A stretch of DNA of 64,000 nt, taken from NCBI RefSeq assembly GCF_002575655.3, contig NC_053035.3:373155792-373219791 (forward strand), written 5' to 3'. Below the pieces are notes generated by a model, which saw only the letters and a list, made by a program, of their open reading frames with translations, made no database searches and was not told the origin of the DNA. Positions 44,815 to 56,741 of the stretch are shown one piece after another. The position numbers and the translations under genes were made by a program. Source of the stretch: Aegilops tauschii subsp. strangulata. Lineage: Eukaryota > Streptophyta > Magnoliopsida > Poales > Poaceae. Positions within the stretch are counted from its first letter, which is position 1, and every line of letters starts with the position of its first letter.

Positions 44815-45597
44815 TTGGTGCTTTCACTGAGAGTTCCACTGTGCCGTCGATGAAAGATTCGATGGCCCCTTCAATCGTCGATAGTGACGCTGTCCAAGGA
44901 GAAACCTTCCTCCCCGGACAGATTTTCGTATTCGGCGGCTTCGTACTGCGGGCCAACTCGCTTGGCCATCTGGAGCAGATCGATAGCTACGCCCCTGGCC
45001 ATCAGATCAGATTCGGAAGCTTGAACTACGTCACGGATATCTGTGGAGACTTGATCTTCAATGGATTTGAGACCACGGCGATCGCTGCCCCTCGCTCCGA
45101 TGAACATGACCTAAATCAGTCATCGGGCCATCCTCAGGAGATGGTTCCTATAACTGCTACGGCCTTAGATCCGAAGCAGATTGCGCCATCCGAAACCATT
45201 GAATCCACGGCGTTGGAGCCACACACGGACTCAACACCTTGCAATATCTGCGTCAACGGAATTCCGGACTCGTCTCCGGCTATAAGTTCCGAACCACGCA
45301 TGCCTGCGTGCGCAGAGCTGGATCGGTTGTCGATCTTCGAGTTCAGCGCCGCAGACATCTTTCAACACTCGCCCTTAGGCGACGTTCTAAATTCATTAAA
45401 AAGCATGTCCTTGGCGGGGGACTCACAGCGGAACTATGTCCGGTTCGAGCTAGAGGCTGACAATGGAGAATTTCGCCTCCCACCCGCCACCCACTTCGTA
45501 GCCACTGTCGAGGACTGAACCGACATGCTTGATTATGGCTCCGAAGACATCGACGGTATAGACGACGATGTCGATAAGGAGCAAGGCCAAGACCCGC
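44815..45597 (+). mobile_element. Second, truncated internal unit of the same Gypsy family
   Basis: Directly after the right LTR, the 5' internal region starts again with primer-site region and Gag N-terminus, then stops abruptly near 45597 (…AAGACCCGCCCCC). It keeps the about 60-bp piece that is deleted in the first unit, so it is not a simple copy of it. Confidence 0.8.
44841..45518 (+). pseudogene. N-terminal Gag fragment of the second unit
   Basis: 225 codons from MPSMKDSMAPSIVDSD; the motif SIFEFSAADIFQHSP and FRLPPATHFVATVED are visible. It ends at TGA 45516, where the first unit has TCA in the same context; beyond it the frame continues acidic until truncation at about 45597. Confidence 0.7.
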
Positions 45598-46934
45598 CCC
45601 CTTCTAGTGCATGCTTCCCTTGTTGGAGCAGCTAACGTGAGTCAGAAGACGGTGTGGCTGAAGATGCAGAAAACGCATAATGTTAAGAACGACACATCTC
45701 TCTGATCTGAAGAAATACCCTAAGAGATCAACACCAAGGTACGAGAGTGGTCACACGTCTGTTGACTGAAGACTAAATTGGGGTCACACAGTTTATGTTA
45801 TTTTGTTACTGTCCGATCTACGCTGGATGGCTTGATGGCCGTCTTGTGCCTCCCAGCTGACACTGTTCGGAATCTTCCCTGAAGAGCCAGCGACAACCGG
45901 CAGAGCAGCCTGCCTCCGCCGTCCGTGGCCCCGACCAAAACCCCACTCCCCGCCCCACCGCCCTTCCGTGGTTGCGCAGCCCCCGGGCCAATCCACAAAG
46001 ACTCGCCGTCATCCAGATCCAGCGGCGGCAGTACCTTCAACCCACGCAGCTCTAAGATAGCCATCTAACCACTGCTTCCGCAGCGAACTTGCGCCCCCGC
46101 ACCCTTACGTTAGACACCAGCCAACCGACATCCTAGGAGCTCTGCCGGCTTGAGGGGTGCTGCTTCCCATTGGGAATCGATTGGCCCAGAATAAAAATTC
46201 AGACAACTGACACCTAAATAAAGTGATTTGAGATGAGGGTGCGACCTATCTGGCGGCCTGGTGAAGTAGGCAGCTCCAGCTGCCTAGTTGGTGAGGCCGG
46301 CGCGGTTGTCGTGGCTACCGGCGGCAGGGAAGTAGAGATGTCGCGATGGTCGATGGCTACGGGGAAGCAATGCCGGGGCTCTGTACGGGTCTAAAGTTTC
46401 ATTATCCTAACACTCGGGTCCAATGTTTCATTTGCCTAACATGAATGGTCGATCTCCCACCCATGTAGTCCCATCACGATCTCGAGGGGATCTCTCTATC
46501 ACAAACATACACTCTCTCCTCCCCATGTCTGCATTTTCTCCGTACGTCTCTCTCGACCTCTCTCCCTTGCTTGTCAGACCCCTGTTGGCCACGTGCTAGG
46601 GTTCTTTCTCTCTCGGTTGCAAACAACCACACACTATCTCTTCACCTTCCCTCCGTTGTCGAAGATGCATGTGTGATATGTTTGCATTAGACACACACAC
46701 CTTTTCTCTACTTTTATTGTGTTTTGTCCATGTCTCTTTCACACACGCACACACACTTTTTTCACTCACTCTTTATATTTCACACTCTCTCTCTGTCTCT
46801 CTCTCTAGTTAGGGACTCTCTCACGTCCATAAGCATATGGATGCTATGAAAAGTCAAACCTCAGAAAAGTGACCAGGTGTATGTGGAGAAAACATTTACA
46901 TCTGGAACGATCATTAGATTCATCACAACATGTA

Positions 46935-47057
46935 CTTACTTCATACTATAATTTATCTTTGATCATTAGATATAAGTAATTTCTTTATAAACTTGGTCAA
47001 AGTTTCAAAAGTTTGACTTTAAAAAAATGTTGGCACTACATTATCGAACGGAGGGAG
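46935..47057. mobile_element. Degenerate Stowaway-like MITE
   Basis: The right end ATTATCGAACGGAGGGAG and TA at 47058 are clear; the left end CTTACTTCATACTATAAT is an imperfect inverse, with TA at 46933. Interior ACTTGGTCAAAGTTTC and AAAGTTTGACTTT are typical of such elements. Confidence 0.55.
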
Positions 47058-47311
47058 TAGCTCTTTCTCTCTCTCTGCTATCTCTCAGAGGCCTCCCCTC
47101 TCACTCGAACTCTCTATACCGACGGATTATACGCTCATTGTGTCAGCGTATAGCTCCGTATATTGTTTAATTGACCGGTCAACCAGTCCACATGTTGCCT
47201 TGTCAGCTCGTGTTCTCTATCTTCGTGTGCTGGCCCATGTGGCAGTGGGTGAAAATAAGTAAACTAGAGGCCCATCTGACACGCGGTGAAGTAAACAAAG
47301 TTCAAACCACT

Positions 47312-47335
47312 CGGGGTAGCACCCCGCACGCTAGT
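47312..47335 (+). mobile_element. Possible Helitron 3' end
   Basis: Hairpin CGGGGT-AGC-ACCCCG (47312-47326) is followed by CACG and CTAG, then T. Helitrons end in a hairpin plus CTRR and insert between A and T. The spacing here is shorter than usual and no 5' end or helicase frame was found. Confidence 0.3.
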
Positions 47336-48835
47336 AAATTGAGGGCGCATTGAGGACACACTTCTTCCGCGTGAAGGACGCACTCGCGCACAATTCACCA
47401 CTGCGCGGCGGCATGCACAGAAGGACGCACTCGCACACACCCAGCAGGCCAGCACACAACACAGACCAGCACACATGTACATCGGCGTCGCCGCCGTTTG
47501 AGATGGATGGCGAGGCAGCCAACAAGCGGAGGCGGCTCGAGCCAAATCCGCATCCGGCGAGCCTGGACTTCATCTGCAGCCCCCCCCCCCCCGACGACAT
47601 GCTGCCCATCATCATCGGCCTCCTCCCCACCAAATCTGCCGTGCGGACCACCCTGCTCTCCTGGCGGTGGCGCCCCCTTTAGCACCACATCCCCCTCGAT
47701 CAACCTCACCGTCGACAGCTGCCTCTACGACGGGGATTGCAAACGCATGGCCGCAGTCTCCAAGACACCTTGACATCTGCATGTTCAGTACCAACTGCAA
47801 GGTCCACGCCAAGTTTGACGAGTGGTTCTTATCTCCCGCCCTAGATCAGCTCGAGGAGCTCAACTTTGAAGCTGGACAATGCCGCTCTCTGCCGTCGTCC
47901 GCGCACCCCCTCACGCCAACGCTGCGCCGCGCCAGCTTCAGCTCTTGCTATCTTCCCCAGATTAATGCCGCGCCCGCCGTTCTTCTCCATCAACTCAAGC
48001 AGCTCGACCTCTTCGACGTTGGCATCCCGAAGCAGGCTATGGAGCACCTGCTCCGCAGCTGTACTGCGCTTGAGTACCTTCGTCTTGAGCAGATCCACGG
48101 GTTCATTAGCCTCCACATCGCCTCAGCAAATCTCTAATGGATTTTTGTGTCTTGCTGGCCCCGCAACAAGACATCAATTGGGAAGAGATCACTCCAGCTG
48201 TTCCATGTTATGGTCATTGAGAATGCACCTTTCCTTGAGAGATTGCTTGTATCTGATCTAGAAGGTCCAACAAAAATCAGGGTTATTGACGAGCCGAAAT
48301 TTACAGCGTTGGTGTACTCGTCTGCCAAATTCTCCGAACTCTTTATTAGATCCGTAATCGTTCAGGTACATTACTCATCTTCTTCTACGTCTTCCTGAAA
48401 TTCACATTTTTAAATTTCTTCTTGATGTATTTATGATCCGTCTTCCAAAAAATGATTCCCACAAGCTTGACCCAGTCTATGCGCACAGTGAAGATCTTGG
48501 CAATAAAATCTATCGGCCCCAATCTGGATCAAGTTGTTGGATATCTTACATGCTTTCCATGCACGAAGAAGCTAGTCATCGAGGTGAAACTTCTTTCCTA
48601 TTAGTAAACGGTAATCACAATGTAGCTCAATTTTTTCGTAATTTTCCCAAATTACGATGACAAGTGTAGTGTTCAAAATTGCATCTACGCACTGCACCAA
48701 AAGAAAAGTTTTTAGTATTTTTTTCTCATGTGATCACCCGCATCGTTTTCTTGTTGTACTACTATAGTAGCCTAGGCTAGTCATAGTGGAAAGTAACTTA
48801 GACTAGTAACTCTATGGTTACCCTAAGAGCAAGTA

Positions 48836-49043
48836 CTACCTACGTCCTGGTTTACTCTTCCTATTTTGTAGTATCAAAATTTGACCATAGATTTAACCGA
48901 CAAAAGGTTAATTCATGTCACTAAAAATTATATCGTTGGATTCGTATTTGAACATAATTTCAAATGGTATAATTTTCGGTGACATGCATTGGCATTTTCT
49001 TAGGTAAATCTATGGTCAAAATTTTACACTAAATACGAGGTAG
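48836..49043. mobile_element. MITE in intron 2 of the F-box pseudogene
   Basis: About 208 bp with TA on both sides. Outer ends CTACCTACG and CGAGGTAG and inner arms TTTGACCATAGATTTAAC / GGTAAATCTATGGTCAAA are inverted. No frame. Mariner/Stowaway-like by size and TA duplication. Confidence 0.75.
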
Positions 49044-49481
49044 TACAAAAGTGGGCTATAACGGCCCTCCACTATGTAGGCCAAAACACGTGCCAAATTC
49101 ACTTGTGATGCATTTGGCATCGATGCCCCTCCATTGCTCACCTGGTGCCCCAATCTGGATCACCTACTTTGCTCCGGTGCCAAATTAACTCACACAATGA
49201 AAAAACACTTGCGTGGGAGAGAGAGAGGACTGAGGCAATAGAAAAACACTTGTTTGGGAGAGTGAGAGGCTTGTGTAGTTGGTTTGATTGATTTGTTTAT
49301 ACATGTGGGTCTGGGTGCACAGCGGTGCCAACTCTCTCACATCACGAGAGCGGTGCCAAAATCTTTTGATTTGACATGGATGCGTATTATGTGGCATACT
49401 TTTGAGAAATATGGCATCGGCCACATAGTGGAAGGCAACAAATGCCCAAGCTCTTCACGTGCTCCTAGGTAAATGAGAGGA

Positions 49482-49483
<2 letters not shown>

Positions 49484-49520
<37 letters not shown>
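49484..49520. repeat. GA microsatellite in intron 2
   Basis: About 15 GA dinucleotides; likely length-polymorphic. Confidence 0.9.
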
Positions 49521-49522
<2 letters not shown>

Positions 49523-49943
49523 AAAAATATCACTAGCCAGCCAACCCTATCGTATGAGCGAATGATATTGGTACATCTTGATGACATGGAAATCTTATAC
49601 AGCCAGTTGCTCTAATATGTTCTCTTATTTTGTAGATAAAAAAGACCCGAAAGTGAAAAATGTGCTGCACTATAACAATCTCATCGAATGCCTTGATCTC
49701 CATCTTACAGAAATTGATTTGATCGACTATCGAGGCAGCACATCTGAGATTAAATTGGCCAGGTTCTTTGTTCTGGAGGCAGGTGTGCTCAAGGTAATGA
49801 GGTTTCGCATTCTCTGGCGCAACAATGAATGGCGTGGTGATCACCGCAAGCGTCTAAGCCTAAATGACAAAGTCTCCGTAGAAGCTGAATTTGTTTTTGA
49901 AACATCATGTGGCCAGAGACTCGAAAATTTATTTGCCCATTAG

Positions 49944-51289
49944 TGACTTGTCAGGGCAGTGGATTTTAGTTTGTACGATAATGCTGCATCCACATAAAGT
50001 AATGAAAGTTCTTACGTAAACTTCCTAGTAATTCCCTCTTCGTAGGTGCAGCATTACTCCTAACATTTGTAATATCAGTTTGAAACTTGTAATATTGCCG
50101 TGTCCTATTCCTGCGTTTTCCAAATCCTGCGAATCAAAGAGGTCCTGAGTTGGTGATGATGTTGTGCCTGCCATCTTTCACCAATAGCCGTCGGATATAG
50201 ATCTGACGCATACAAACCAAACTTCTACAGTTTTGCTAAAAGATGCCCGCACTTGTTCCCTATTTGCAAACAACTCCTTGTCTCTCACAATCACCCTTAT
50301 CTCCTCCCCACCACATCTAGAAGGCCATGGAAAAATCTGGCACGATGGCCGCTGCCGGCGCCGTCCACCCCCAATCTTGGTGTTCCGTGCAATGCACGAG
50401 CATCTACGCACGGGAAATTATGTCGAACACGGCTAGTTGTAAGCAGGCTAGCTCTACAGCCATGATGATAGTGACCGTAGACGGTCAGGCTAACTATGGT
50501 ATGCCGAACACGGCGCCTATACTCAGGTGTCATCTCCGACGCGGGGTCTTGTCACTTCACTGTGAGGAGCAGCACGTAATAATTTGACCAACGGGTAGTA
50601 CTGTGCTACTAGTACATTGGTAGTACTACTACTAGTACTAGCACCACGCTCTGGATTTAGTAGTACTACCACGTCCTTCTGGATTTAGTATTTGACTAGC
50701 AATATCTTGTAATGCATGTCACAAAAAATGTACTACTCCCTCTGTAAATAAATACACGGTGTATTGTTTCTATCGACGAGAGAACTTAATGTCTTTTTGC
50801 TAATTAATAGGATTACATGCAATGAACTAACCACTGCATGTCATGTTTGGTAGTCTCAAGTCATTGAAAGCATGCACGGCCCACATCTCTCATTGGTTGA
50901 TATGTCACGAAATAAGAAATGAGGAGGGAGTTAATGTACCGTGCCTAAGTGTTTTGGGATTACACAACCTTTTTGGTTACATGTATTAACATTTTATTAG
51001 TTAAATCAAAGGTCAAAACTTGGCGCAAAATGCAAAGGGTACCAATAAACCAGTAAACATCAAAGTTCTCTCGTTTGGCCCCAACCAGAGGTCTGGTGAG
51101 ATGACTATACTGCACCGGCACAGAGGGGGACGCAACTTCATTGACTTACTACGCCTGCCTTTGCTTGTATGACATGTGGGCCCAATAGGTGGCTGGCCCA
51201 CCTGTCATACAGCCAAAGGCAGGTGCAGTAGAGGGCCGAGGAGTAGTTGGCTGACACGCACGTGAATTCAACGCAGTATGCACTTCTCA
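49944..51289. other. Intergenic stretch with repeat pieces
   Basis: No gene. 50150-50300 resembles 13835-13985 (GATGATGTTGTGCCTGCCAT, GATCTGACG, TTTGCAAACA, CTCTCACAA). 50380-50395 has TCCGTGCAATGCACGAGC, a hairpin word found at grass repeat ends. 50590-50690 is rich in AGTACTACTAG. 50736-50930 is a MITE. 50990-51020 resembles one arm of the MITE at 48836. Confidence 0.45.
50736..50930. mobile_element. MITE, about 195 bp, imperfect ends
   Basis: Left end CTCCCTCTGTAAATAA after TA; right end TTCTTATTTCG-type inverse finishing GAGGAGGGAG. Interior has no frame. The right duplication is TT, not TA, so the end has mutated or is misplaced. Confidence 0.55.
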
Positions 51290-51295
51290 TATAAA
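51290..51295 (+). promoter_or_regulatory. TATA box of the pseudogene at 51402
   Basis: TATAAA in the context CTCATATAAAGGCTCC, GC-rich flanks, 107 bp before the ATG. A typical plant core promoter placement. Confidence 0.55.
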
Positions 51296-51401
51296 GGCTC
51301 CCCGCCAGTCCAATCTACGAAATCCTACGCACCTACGCACCCTAACCAAGGGCAAGAGTGATCACTCCAGTCGCAAGATCAATTGACTAGAAGCTAGACC
51401 C

Positions 51402-51971
51402 ATGGAGGCGATGAGCGCGAGCATTAGCCGGCTGTGCCAGATGGTCCACGACGCCGGCCTACGGCCCGGCACCGAGGAACGTCTCTAGATCATGCTTGAG
51501 GCCGCCAGGGCGAGGGGCCGCTTGGACGACAGTTTCGTCTCCTTGTTCGACGAGGTCCTTGTCGGCTTCCTCGACAAGTTCACCGTCGTCAAGAAGCTTG
51601 CGGACGACCTTGACGTACGCCTCCAGCCCACGCGCCCAGGCTCTACGATGCCCGCCACCCTCAACGGCCTCTATGGTGACAACCTCTTCGACGCACTGGT
51701 GGCCCTATGACTGCCCGCCGTCGCGCCAGAGAATGTCCACCTCGAGGTCGTGCTCGCCACGCAGCACCTGGCGCAGCAAGACACCATTGACATAATCACC
51801 CACGTCTACGTGCAAATCGTCCAATAGGACAACTACATGCAAGAGGAGGACGATAGGACGCTGGCCTTCTTGGACCGCAGGGCAACCTTGGACGGCAATT
51901 TTCAGAAGCACGTTGAGCTCGCCGCCAACGCCGCTACTCCTCACATGTCAGTTGGTGACCCGGCGCACTAG
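51402..51971 (+). pseudogene. Unknown intronless gene, one frame with three internal stops
   Basis: A single frame of 189 codons from MEAMSASISRLCQM to a stop at 51969, interrupted by TAG 51486, TGA 51708 and TAG 51825. There are no indels, so the frame is preserved. Predicted segments are mostly helical: LFDEVLVGFLDKF, VVKKLADDLDV, QDTIDIITHVYVQIV and EEDDRTLAFLDRRATL. GC-rich third positions fit a grass gene. I do not recognise the family. A TATA box lies 107 bp upstream. Only point mutations separate it from an open frame, which suggests recent loss. Confidence 0.6.
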
Positions 51972-53378
51972 GGCGTGAGGATGTCGTTGATGGATCCGTA
52001 TGTATCTTTGTCTTTCCGTCAAATCCATGTAGTAGTATATGGTACTATACTAGTAATTATCTTACCTTTCGCATCAACTTCATAATTTTCATACGTACTC
52101 CATGCATGAACTGCGCCAGAACCAAACTTCTAATTATTCTGGGGAAAACCATTATTTCTATCTATCGGTCGCGCCATGGAGCAGAACCAAATTTTACAAG
52201 TTACAAGTTCAAAAGGAAAAGCCTGGCATGTTCGCGTTGCACCCCCACACGGTTGGTCCAGCACGCCACTCAAGGGGGAATGCATGATGTGTTGCATTTT
52301 CACTTACAAGTGGGACCGCAGTTGAGCAAACCGACTATCGGCAAACCCCCACCCCGGCCATCGCGCGATGGCTGAGAAAATAGGAGGGAGAAGAGATGGT
52401 TGTAGCATGGACTCCAAGAAAATTGGTGTCGGATGGGACTCGTGTGGGTGGCGTGTGCCGTACTGCTAGACAAGAATGCTAGTTATGGCCCATGTCACCC
52501 CACTATATCGAGCCTATATCGAGGTGCTGGTTACGTAGAACAAATTTCCTGGAGTCCGTGCTCAACCCTCCTCTATCTCTCTTCTCAGCCAGCCAGCAGA
52601 CGCGCGGAGCCCATCGTCTGTTTGCTCACATGCGGTCCCACATGTCAGTGAAAACGCAAGAGGACCCACTGAACCTGCACATCTTTCACCTCGACGTGCT
52701 GGTGATGAAAAACAAATCCAATAAAGATCTTCGGTGGCCACTTTTGGAGTTACTCAATAGTAGTAAGATTCTATTTACAGTTTAACCCAAGATGCACATC
52801 ACGTGGCTTCAACTACCACTCCATTTTCTTGCATGATATGACCTGGATGCTGGATGTCCCACGTGTCGGCAAAAGGAGGAAGAACTCGACCAAATCTTCT
52901 CCACATTTAGACCGGAGGAGTAGGAAACATGGCAAGCCATGTGCCTACATCATACTACGTACAAGCCCACCTCACGTAGTCACGCTATCACCATATTTCT
53001 CAGCCTCCGTGTGACACCTAGCTCTAGTTGATATAACTAGAACTAACTATTGGTTGGCTCTATGTGATGTGGCAACTTCATAGTACTACGGATGCTGGCT
53101 ATACTACTACGGAAATAACACTCCTAGAAGTGAGTCGAAAACCATTTATAAATTGAGTTTATGACATGCATATGCAAATGTACCATTCATTACATACAAC
53201 AATTCATCAACACACAACGACAACGAGGATACATGTTGGATTATAGATTAGTTCCAACAAAACATTCTAGTAAATACTAAAGTTTTCATCACACAACAAA
53301 TAACAAGCAATGAAATGAACTTCAGCTCGACCACTCCTCGGCGTTGGAAAGGCTTGCTTTGAACCAGAAGAGTTTGTC
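51972..53378. other. Intergenic stretch, no gene recognised
   Basis: Mixed composition. Several GGTCCCACATGTCAG-type words (52650, 52310) recall other old repeat pieces in this window. No domain-bearing frame on either strand. Confidence 0.45.
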
Positions 53379-53656
53379 TCAAAAGGGCCAGCTACTGTCA
53401 ATCTCAAGACCAACGCAGGACTGATCATCCAAGCTGAACCGGCCTATTTCATAACCCATATTGTGATAGCCACGGTAGGGAAGCATAGCAATGTCCGAGG
53501 TATAGATACAATTGCTTCTCATAAATGGTAGTAACATTGTGTCAATAGCAGCTGGATCGCCTTTCACCATGATTGGATAGTTTTATCCAAGGAAGACCGA
53601 GTTTCCTCCAAGAGTATCAATACTAAAACATGGAGAAGGTGTTGGCGCTAGCACAC
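53379..53656 (-). pseudogene. DUF295-type F-box protein, C-terminal fragment
   Basis: Minus-strand frame of 92 codons ending at the stop 53379. It shows LGGNSVFLG, then an in-frame TAA where the next residue is expected, NYPIMV, and RSNCIYTSD, followed by IGRFSLDDQS. This order (LGGN..FLG..., NCIYF/T) marks the C-terminal part of DUF295/KIB1-like F-box proteins. The upstream part is missing: at 53657 the frame meets a 25-bp repeat of its own sequence and then retrotransposon DNA. The protein family is involved in ubiquitin-ligase target choice; this copy cannot work. Confidence 0.6.
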
Positions 53657-53681
53657 TAGCAATGTCCGAGGTATAGATACA
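53657..53681. repeat. 25-bp filler copy at a retrotransposon junction
   Basis: Exactly repeats 53486-53510 (TAGCAATGTCCGAGGTATAG plus 5 bases) in direct orientation 171 bp away, precisely between the DUF295 fragment and the truncated retrotransposon. Confidence 0.8.
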
Positions 53682-53693
53682 TTGCCCTAGAAG

Positions 53694-56600
53694 TGATTGT
53701 CCTCCTTATGAGTAGCGGTCGGGGACGAGCGATGGTCTTTTCCTACCAATCTATCCCCCCAGGAGCATGCACGTAGTGCTTGGTTTTTGATGACTTGTAG
53801 ATTTTTGCAATAAGTATGTGAGTTCTTTATGACTAATGTTGAGTCCACGGATTATACGCACACTTACCCTTCCATCATTGCTAGCCTCTTCGGTACCGTG
53901 CATTGCCCTTTCTCACATTAAGAGTTGGTGCAAACTTCGCCGGTGCATCCAAACCTCGTGATATGATACGCTCTTTCACACATAAATCTCCTTATATATT
54001 CCTCAAAACAGCCACCATACCTACCTATTATGGCATTTCCATAGCCATTCCGAGATATATTTCCATGCAACTTTCCACCGTTCCGTTTATTATGAGACTC
54101 TCATCATTGTCATATTGCTTTGCATGATCATGTAGTTGACATCGTGTTTGTGGCAAAGCCACCGTTCATAATTTTTCATACATGTCACTCTTGATTCATT
54201 GCTATCCCGGTATACCGCCGGAGGCATTCATATAGAGTCATACTTTGTTCTAGTATCGAGTTGTAATCATTGAGTTGTAAATATATAGAAGTGTGATGAT
54301 CATCATTCATAGAGCATTGTCCCAAAAAAAAGAGAAAGGCCAAATAAAAAAAGAAGGCCCAAAAAAAGAATAAAAAGGGACATTGCTACTATCCTTTTTT
54401 ACACACTTGTGCATCAAAGTAGCACCATGATCTTCATAATAGAAAGTCTCTTGTTTTGTTACTCTCATATACTAGTGGGAATTTTTCATTATAGAACTTG
54501 GCTTGTATATTCCAACAATGGGCTTCCTCAAATGCCCTAGGTCTTCGTGAGAGGGCAAGTTGGATGCACACCCAGTTAGTTTTCTTTTGTTGAGCCTTCA
54601 TGCATTTATAGCTCTAGTGCATCCGTTGCATGGCAATCCCTACTCCTTGCATTAACATCAATCGATGGGCATCTCCATAGCTCATTGATTAGCCGCGTTG
54701 ATGTGAGACTTTCTCCTTTTTTGTCTTCTCCACATAACCCCCATCATTATATTCTTTTCCACCCATAGTGCTATATCCATGGCACACGCTCATGTATTGC
54801 GTGAAGGATGAAAAAAGTTTGAGATTACTAAAGTATGAAACAATTGCTTTGCTTGTCATCGGGGTTGTGCATGATGAGAGCATTCTTGTGTGACGAAAAT
54901 GGAGCATGACTAAACTATATGATTTTGTAGGGATGAACTTTCTTTGGCCATGTTATTTTGAGAGGACATAATTGCTTAGTTAGTATGCTTGAAGTATTAT
55001 CACTTTTATGTCAATATTAAACTTTTATCTTGAATCTTTTGGATCTGAATATTCATACCACACTTAGGTGAATTACATTGAAATGATGCCAAGTAGCATT
55101 CCACTTCAAAAATTCTGTTTTTATCATTTACCTACTCGAGGACGAGCAGGAATTAAGCTTGGGGATGCTTGATACGTCTCCAACGTATCTATAATTTTTG
55201 TTTGTTCCATGCTATATTATATTCTGTTTTGGACATTAATGGGCTTTATTATACACTTTTATATTATTTTTGGGACTAACCTATTAACCGGAGGCCCAGC
55301 CCAGAATTGCTGTTTTTTGCCTATTTCAGAGTTTCGCTGAAAAAGAATATCAAACAGAGTCCAAACAGAATGAAACCTTCGGGAACGTGATTTTCGGAAC
55401 GAATGTGGTCCAGAGGACTTGGACCCTACGTCAAGACATCAACCAGCAGGGCACGAGGTAGGGGGGCGCGCCTACCCCCGGGCGCGCCCTCCACCCTCCT
55501 GGGCCCCACGTTGCTCCACCGACGTACTTCTTCCTCCTATATATACCTACGTACCCCCAAACTATCAGATACGGAGCCAAAAATCTAATTCCACCGCCGC
55601 AACCTTTTGTACCCGTGAGATGCCATCTTGGGGCCTTTGCCGGAGCTCCGCCGGAGGAGGGCATCGATCACGGAGGGCTTCTACATCAACACCATAGCCT
55701 CTCCGATGATGTGTGAGTAGTTTACCTCAGACCTTCGGGTCCAAAGTTATTAGCTAGATCGCTTCTTCTCTCTTTCTGGATCTCAATACAATGTTCTCCC
55801 CCACTCTTGTGGAGATCTATTTGATGTAATCTTCTTTTGCGGTGTGTTTGTTGAGACCATGAATTGTGGGTTTATGATCATGTTTATCTATGAACAATAT
55901 TTGAATCTTCTCTGAATTCTTTTATGTATGATTGGTTATCTTTGCAAGTCTCTTCGAATTATCAGTTTGGTTTGGCCTACTAGATTGATCTTTCTTGCAA
56001 TTGGAGAAGTGCTTAGCTTTGGGTTCAATCTTGCGGTGTCCTTTCCCAGTGACAGTAGGGGCAGCAAGGCACGTATTGTATTGTTGCCATCGAGGATAAC
56101 AAGATGGGGTTTATATCATATTGCATGAGTTTATCCCTCTACATCATGTCATCTTACTTAACGCGTTACTCTGTTCTTATGAACTTAATACTCTAGATGC
56201 ATGCTGGATAGCGGTCGATGTGTGGAGTAATAGTAGTAGATGCAGGCAGGAGTCGGTCTACTTGTCTCGGACGTGATGCCTATATGCATGATCATACCTA
56301 GATATTCTCATAACTATGCTCAATTCTGTCAATTGCTCAACAGTAATTTGTTCACCCACAGTAATACTTATGCTCTTGAGAGAAGCCAGTAGTGAAACCT
56401 ATGGCCCCCAGGTCTATTTTCCATCATATTAATCTTCCAACACTTAGCTATTTTCATTGCCTTTTATTTTACTTTGCATCTTTATCATAAAAATACCAAA
56501 AATATTATCTTATCATATCTATCAGATCTCACTCTCGTAAGTGACCGTGAAGGGATTGACAACCCCTTTATTGCGTTGGTTGCGAGGATTTATTTGTTTG

Positions 56601-56741
56601 TGTAGGTGCGAGGGACTCGTGCGTGGCCTCCTACTGGATTGATACCTTGGTTCTCAAAAACTGAGGGAAATACTTACGCTACTTTGCTGCATCACCCTTT
56701 CCTCTTCAAGGGAAAACCAACGCAAGGCTCAAGAGGTAGCA
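53694..56741 (+). mobile_element. 5'-truncated Athila-like element: 3' internal part plus LTR
   Basis: 53694-55169 is homologous to 25215-26733 of the complete element, including the CTACTCGAGGACGAGCAGG and polypurine sequence. It is followed by an LTR at 55170-56741 and then unrelated DNA. The 5' part is missing, removed or never integrated. Confidence 0.85.
55170..56741 (+). repeat. 3' LTR (1572 bp) of the truncated element
   Basis: TGATACGTCTCCAACG to GAGGTAGCA. TATATATA box at 55538. Very similar to the LTR at 58854 (about 97% by eye), and preceded by a polypurine tract but not followed by a primer site. Confidence 0.88.

Larger units (their letters stand above)
45598..47502. other. Intergenic stretch with small GC-rich frames
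   Basis: A minus-strand frame at 45798-46064 (MAILELRGLKVLPP, GESLWIGPGAAQPRK) might be an exon of a lost gene but shows no domain. 46670-46810 is rich in CA and CT dinucleotides. 46935-47057 is a degenerate MITE. A Helitron-like end is at 47312-47334. Otherwise nothing recognised. Confidence 0.4.
47503..49943 (+). pseudogene. F-box/LRR/FBD protein gene, decayed
   Basis: Grass F-box type with three exons: 47503-48365, about 48449-48583 and 49636-49943. Exon 1 starts MDGEAANKRRRLE and has an F-box (DDMLPIIIGLLPTKSAVRTT), then leucine-rich parts (LDQLEELNFEAG, LKQLDLFDVGIPKQ, LEYLRLEQIHGF) and FHVMVIENAPFLERLL. Exon 3 is an FBD domain (ECLDLHLTEIDLIDY, SEIKLARFFVLEA) ending in a stop at 49941. 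F-box proteins select targets for SCF ubiquitin ligases. Damage: TAG near 47680 in the F-box, at least two frame changes between 47680 and 47770, TAA at 48135, and loss of the AG acceptor before exon 2 (CTTCCAAAAAATG). Intron 2 has taken up a MITE. Exon 3 itself is intact. Confidence 0.75.
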
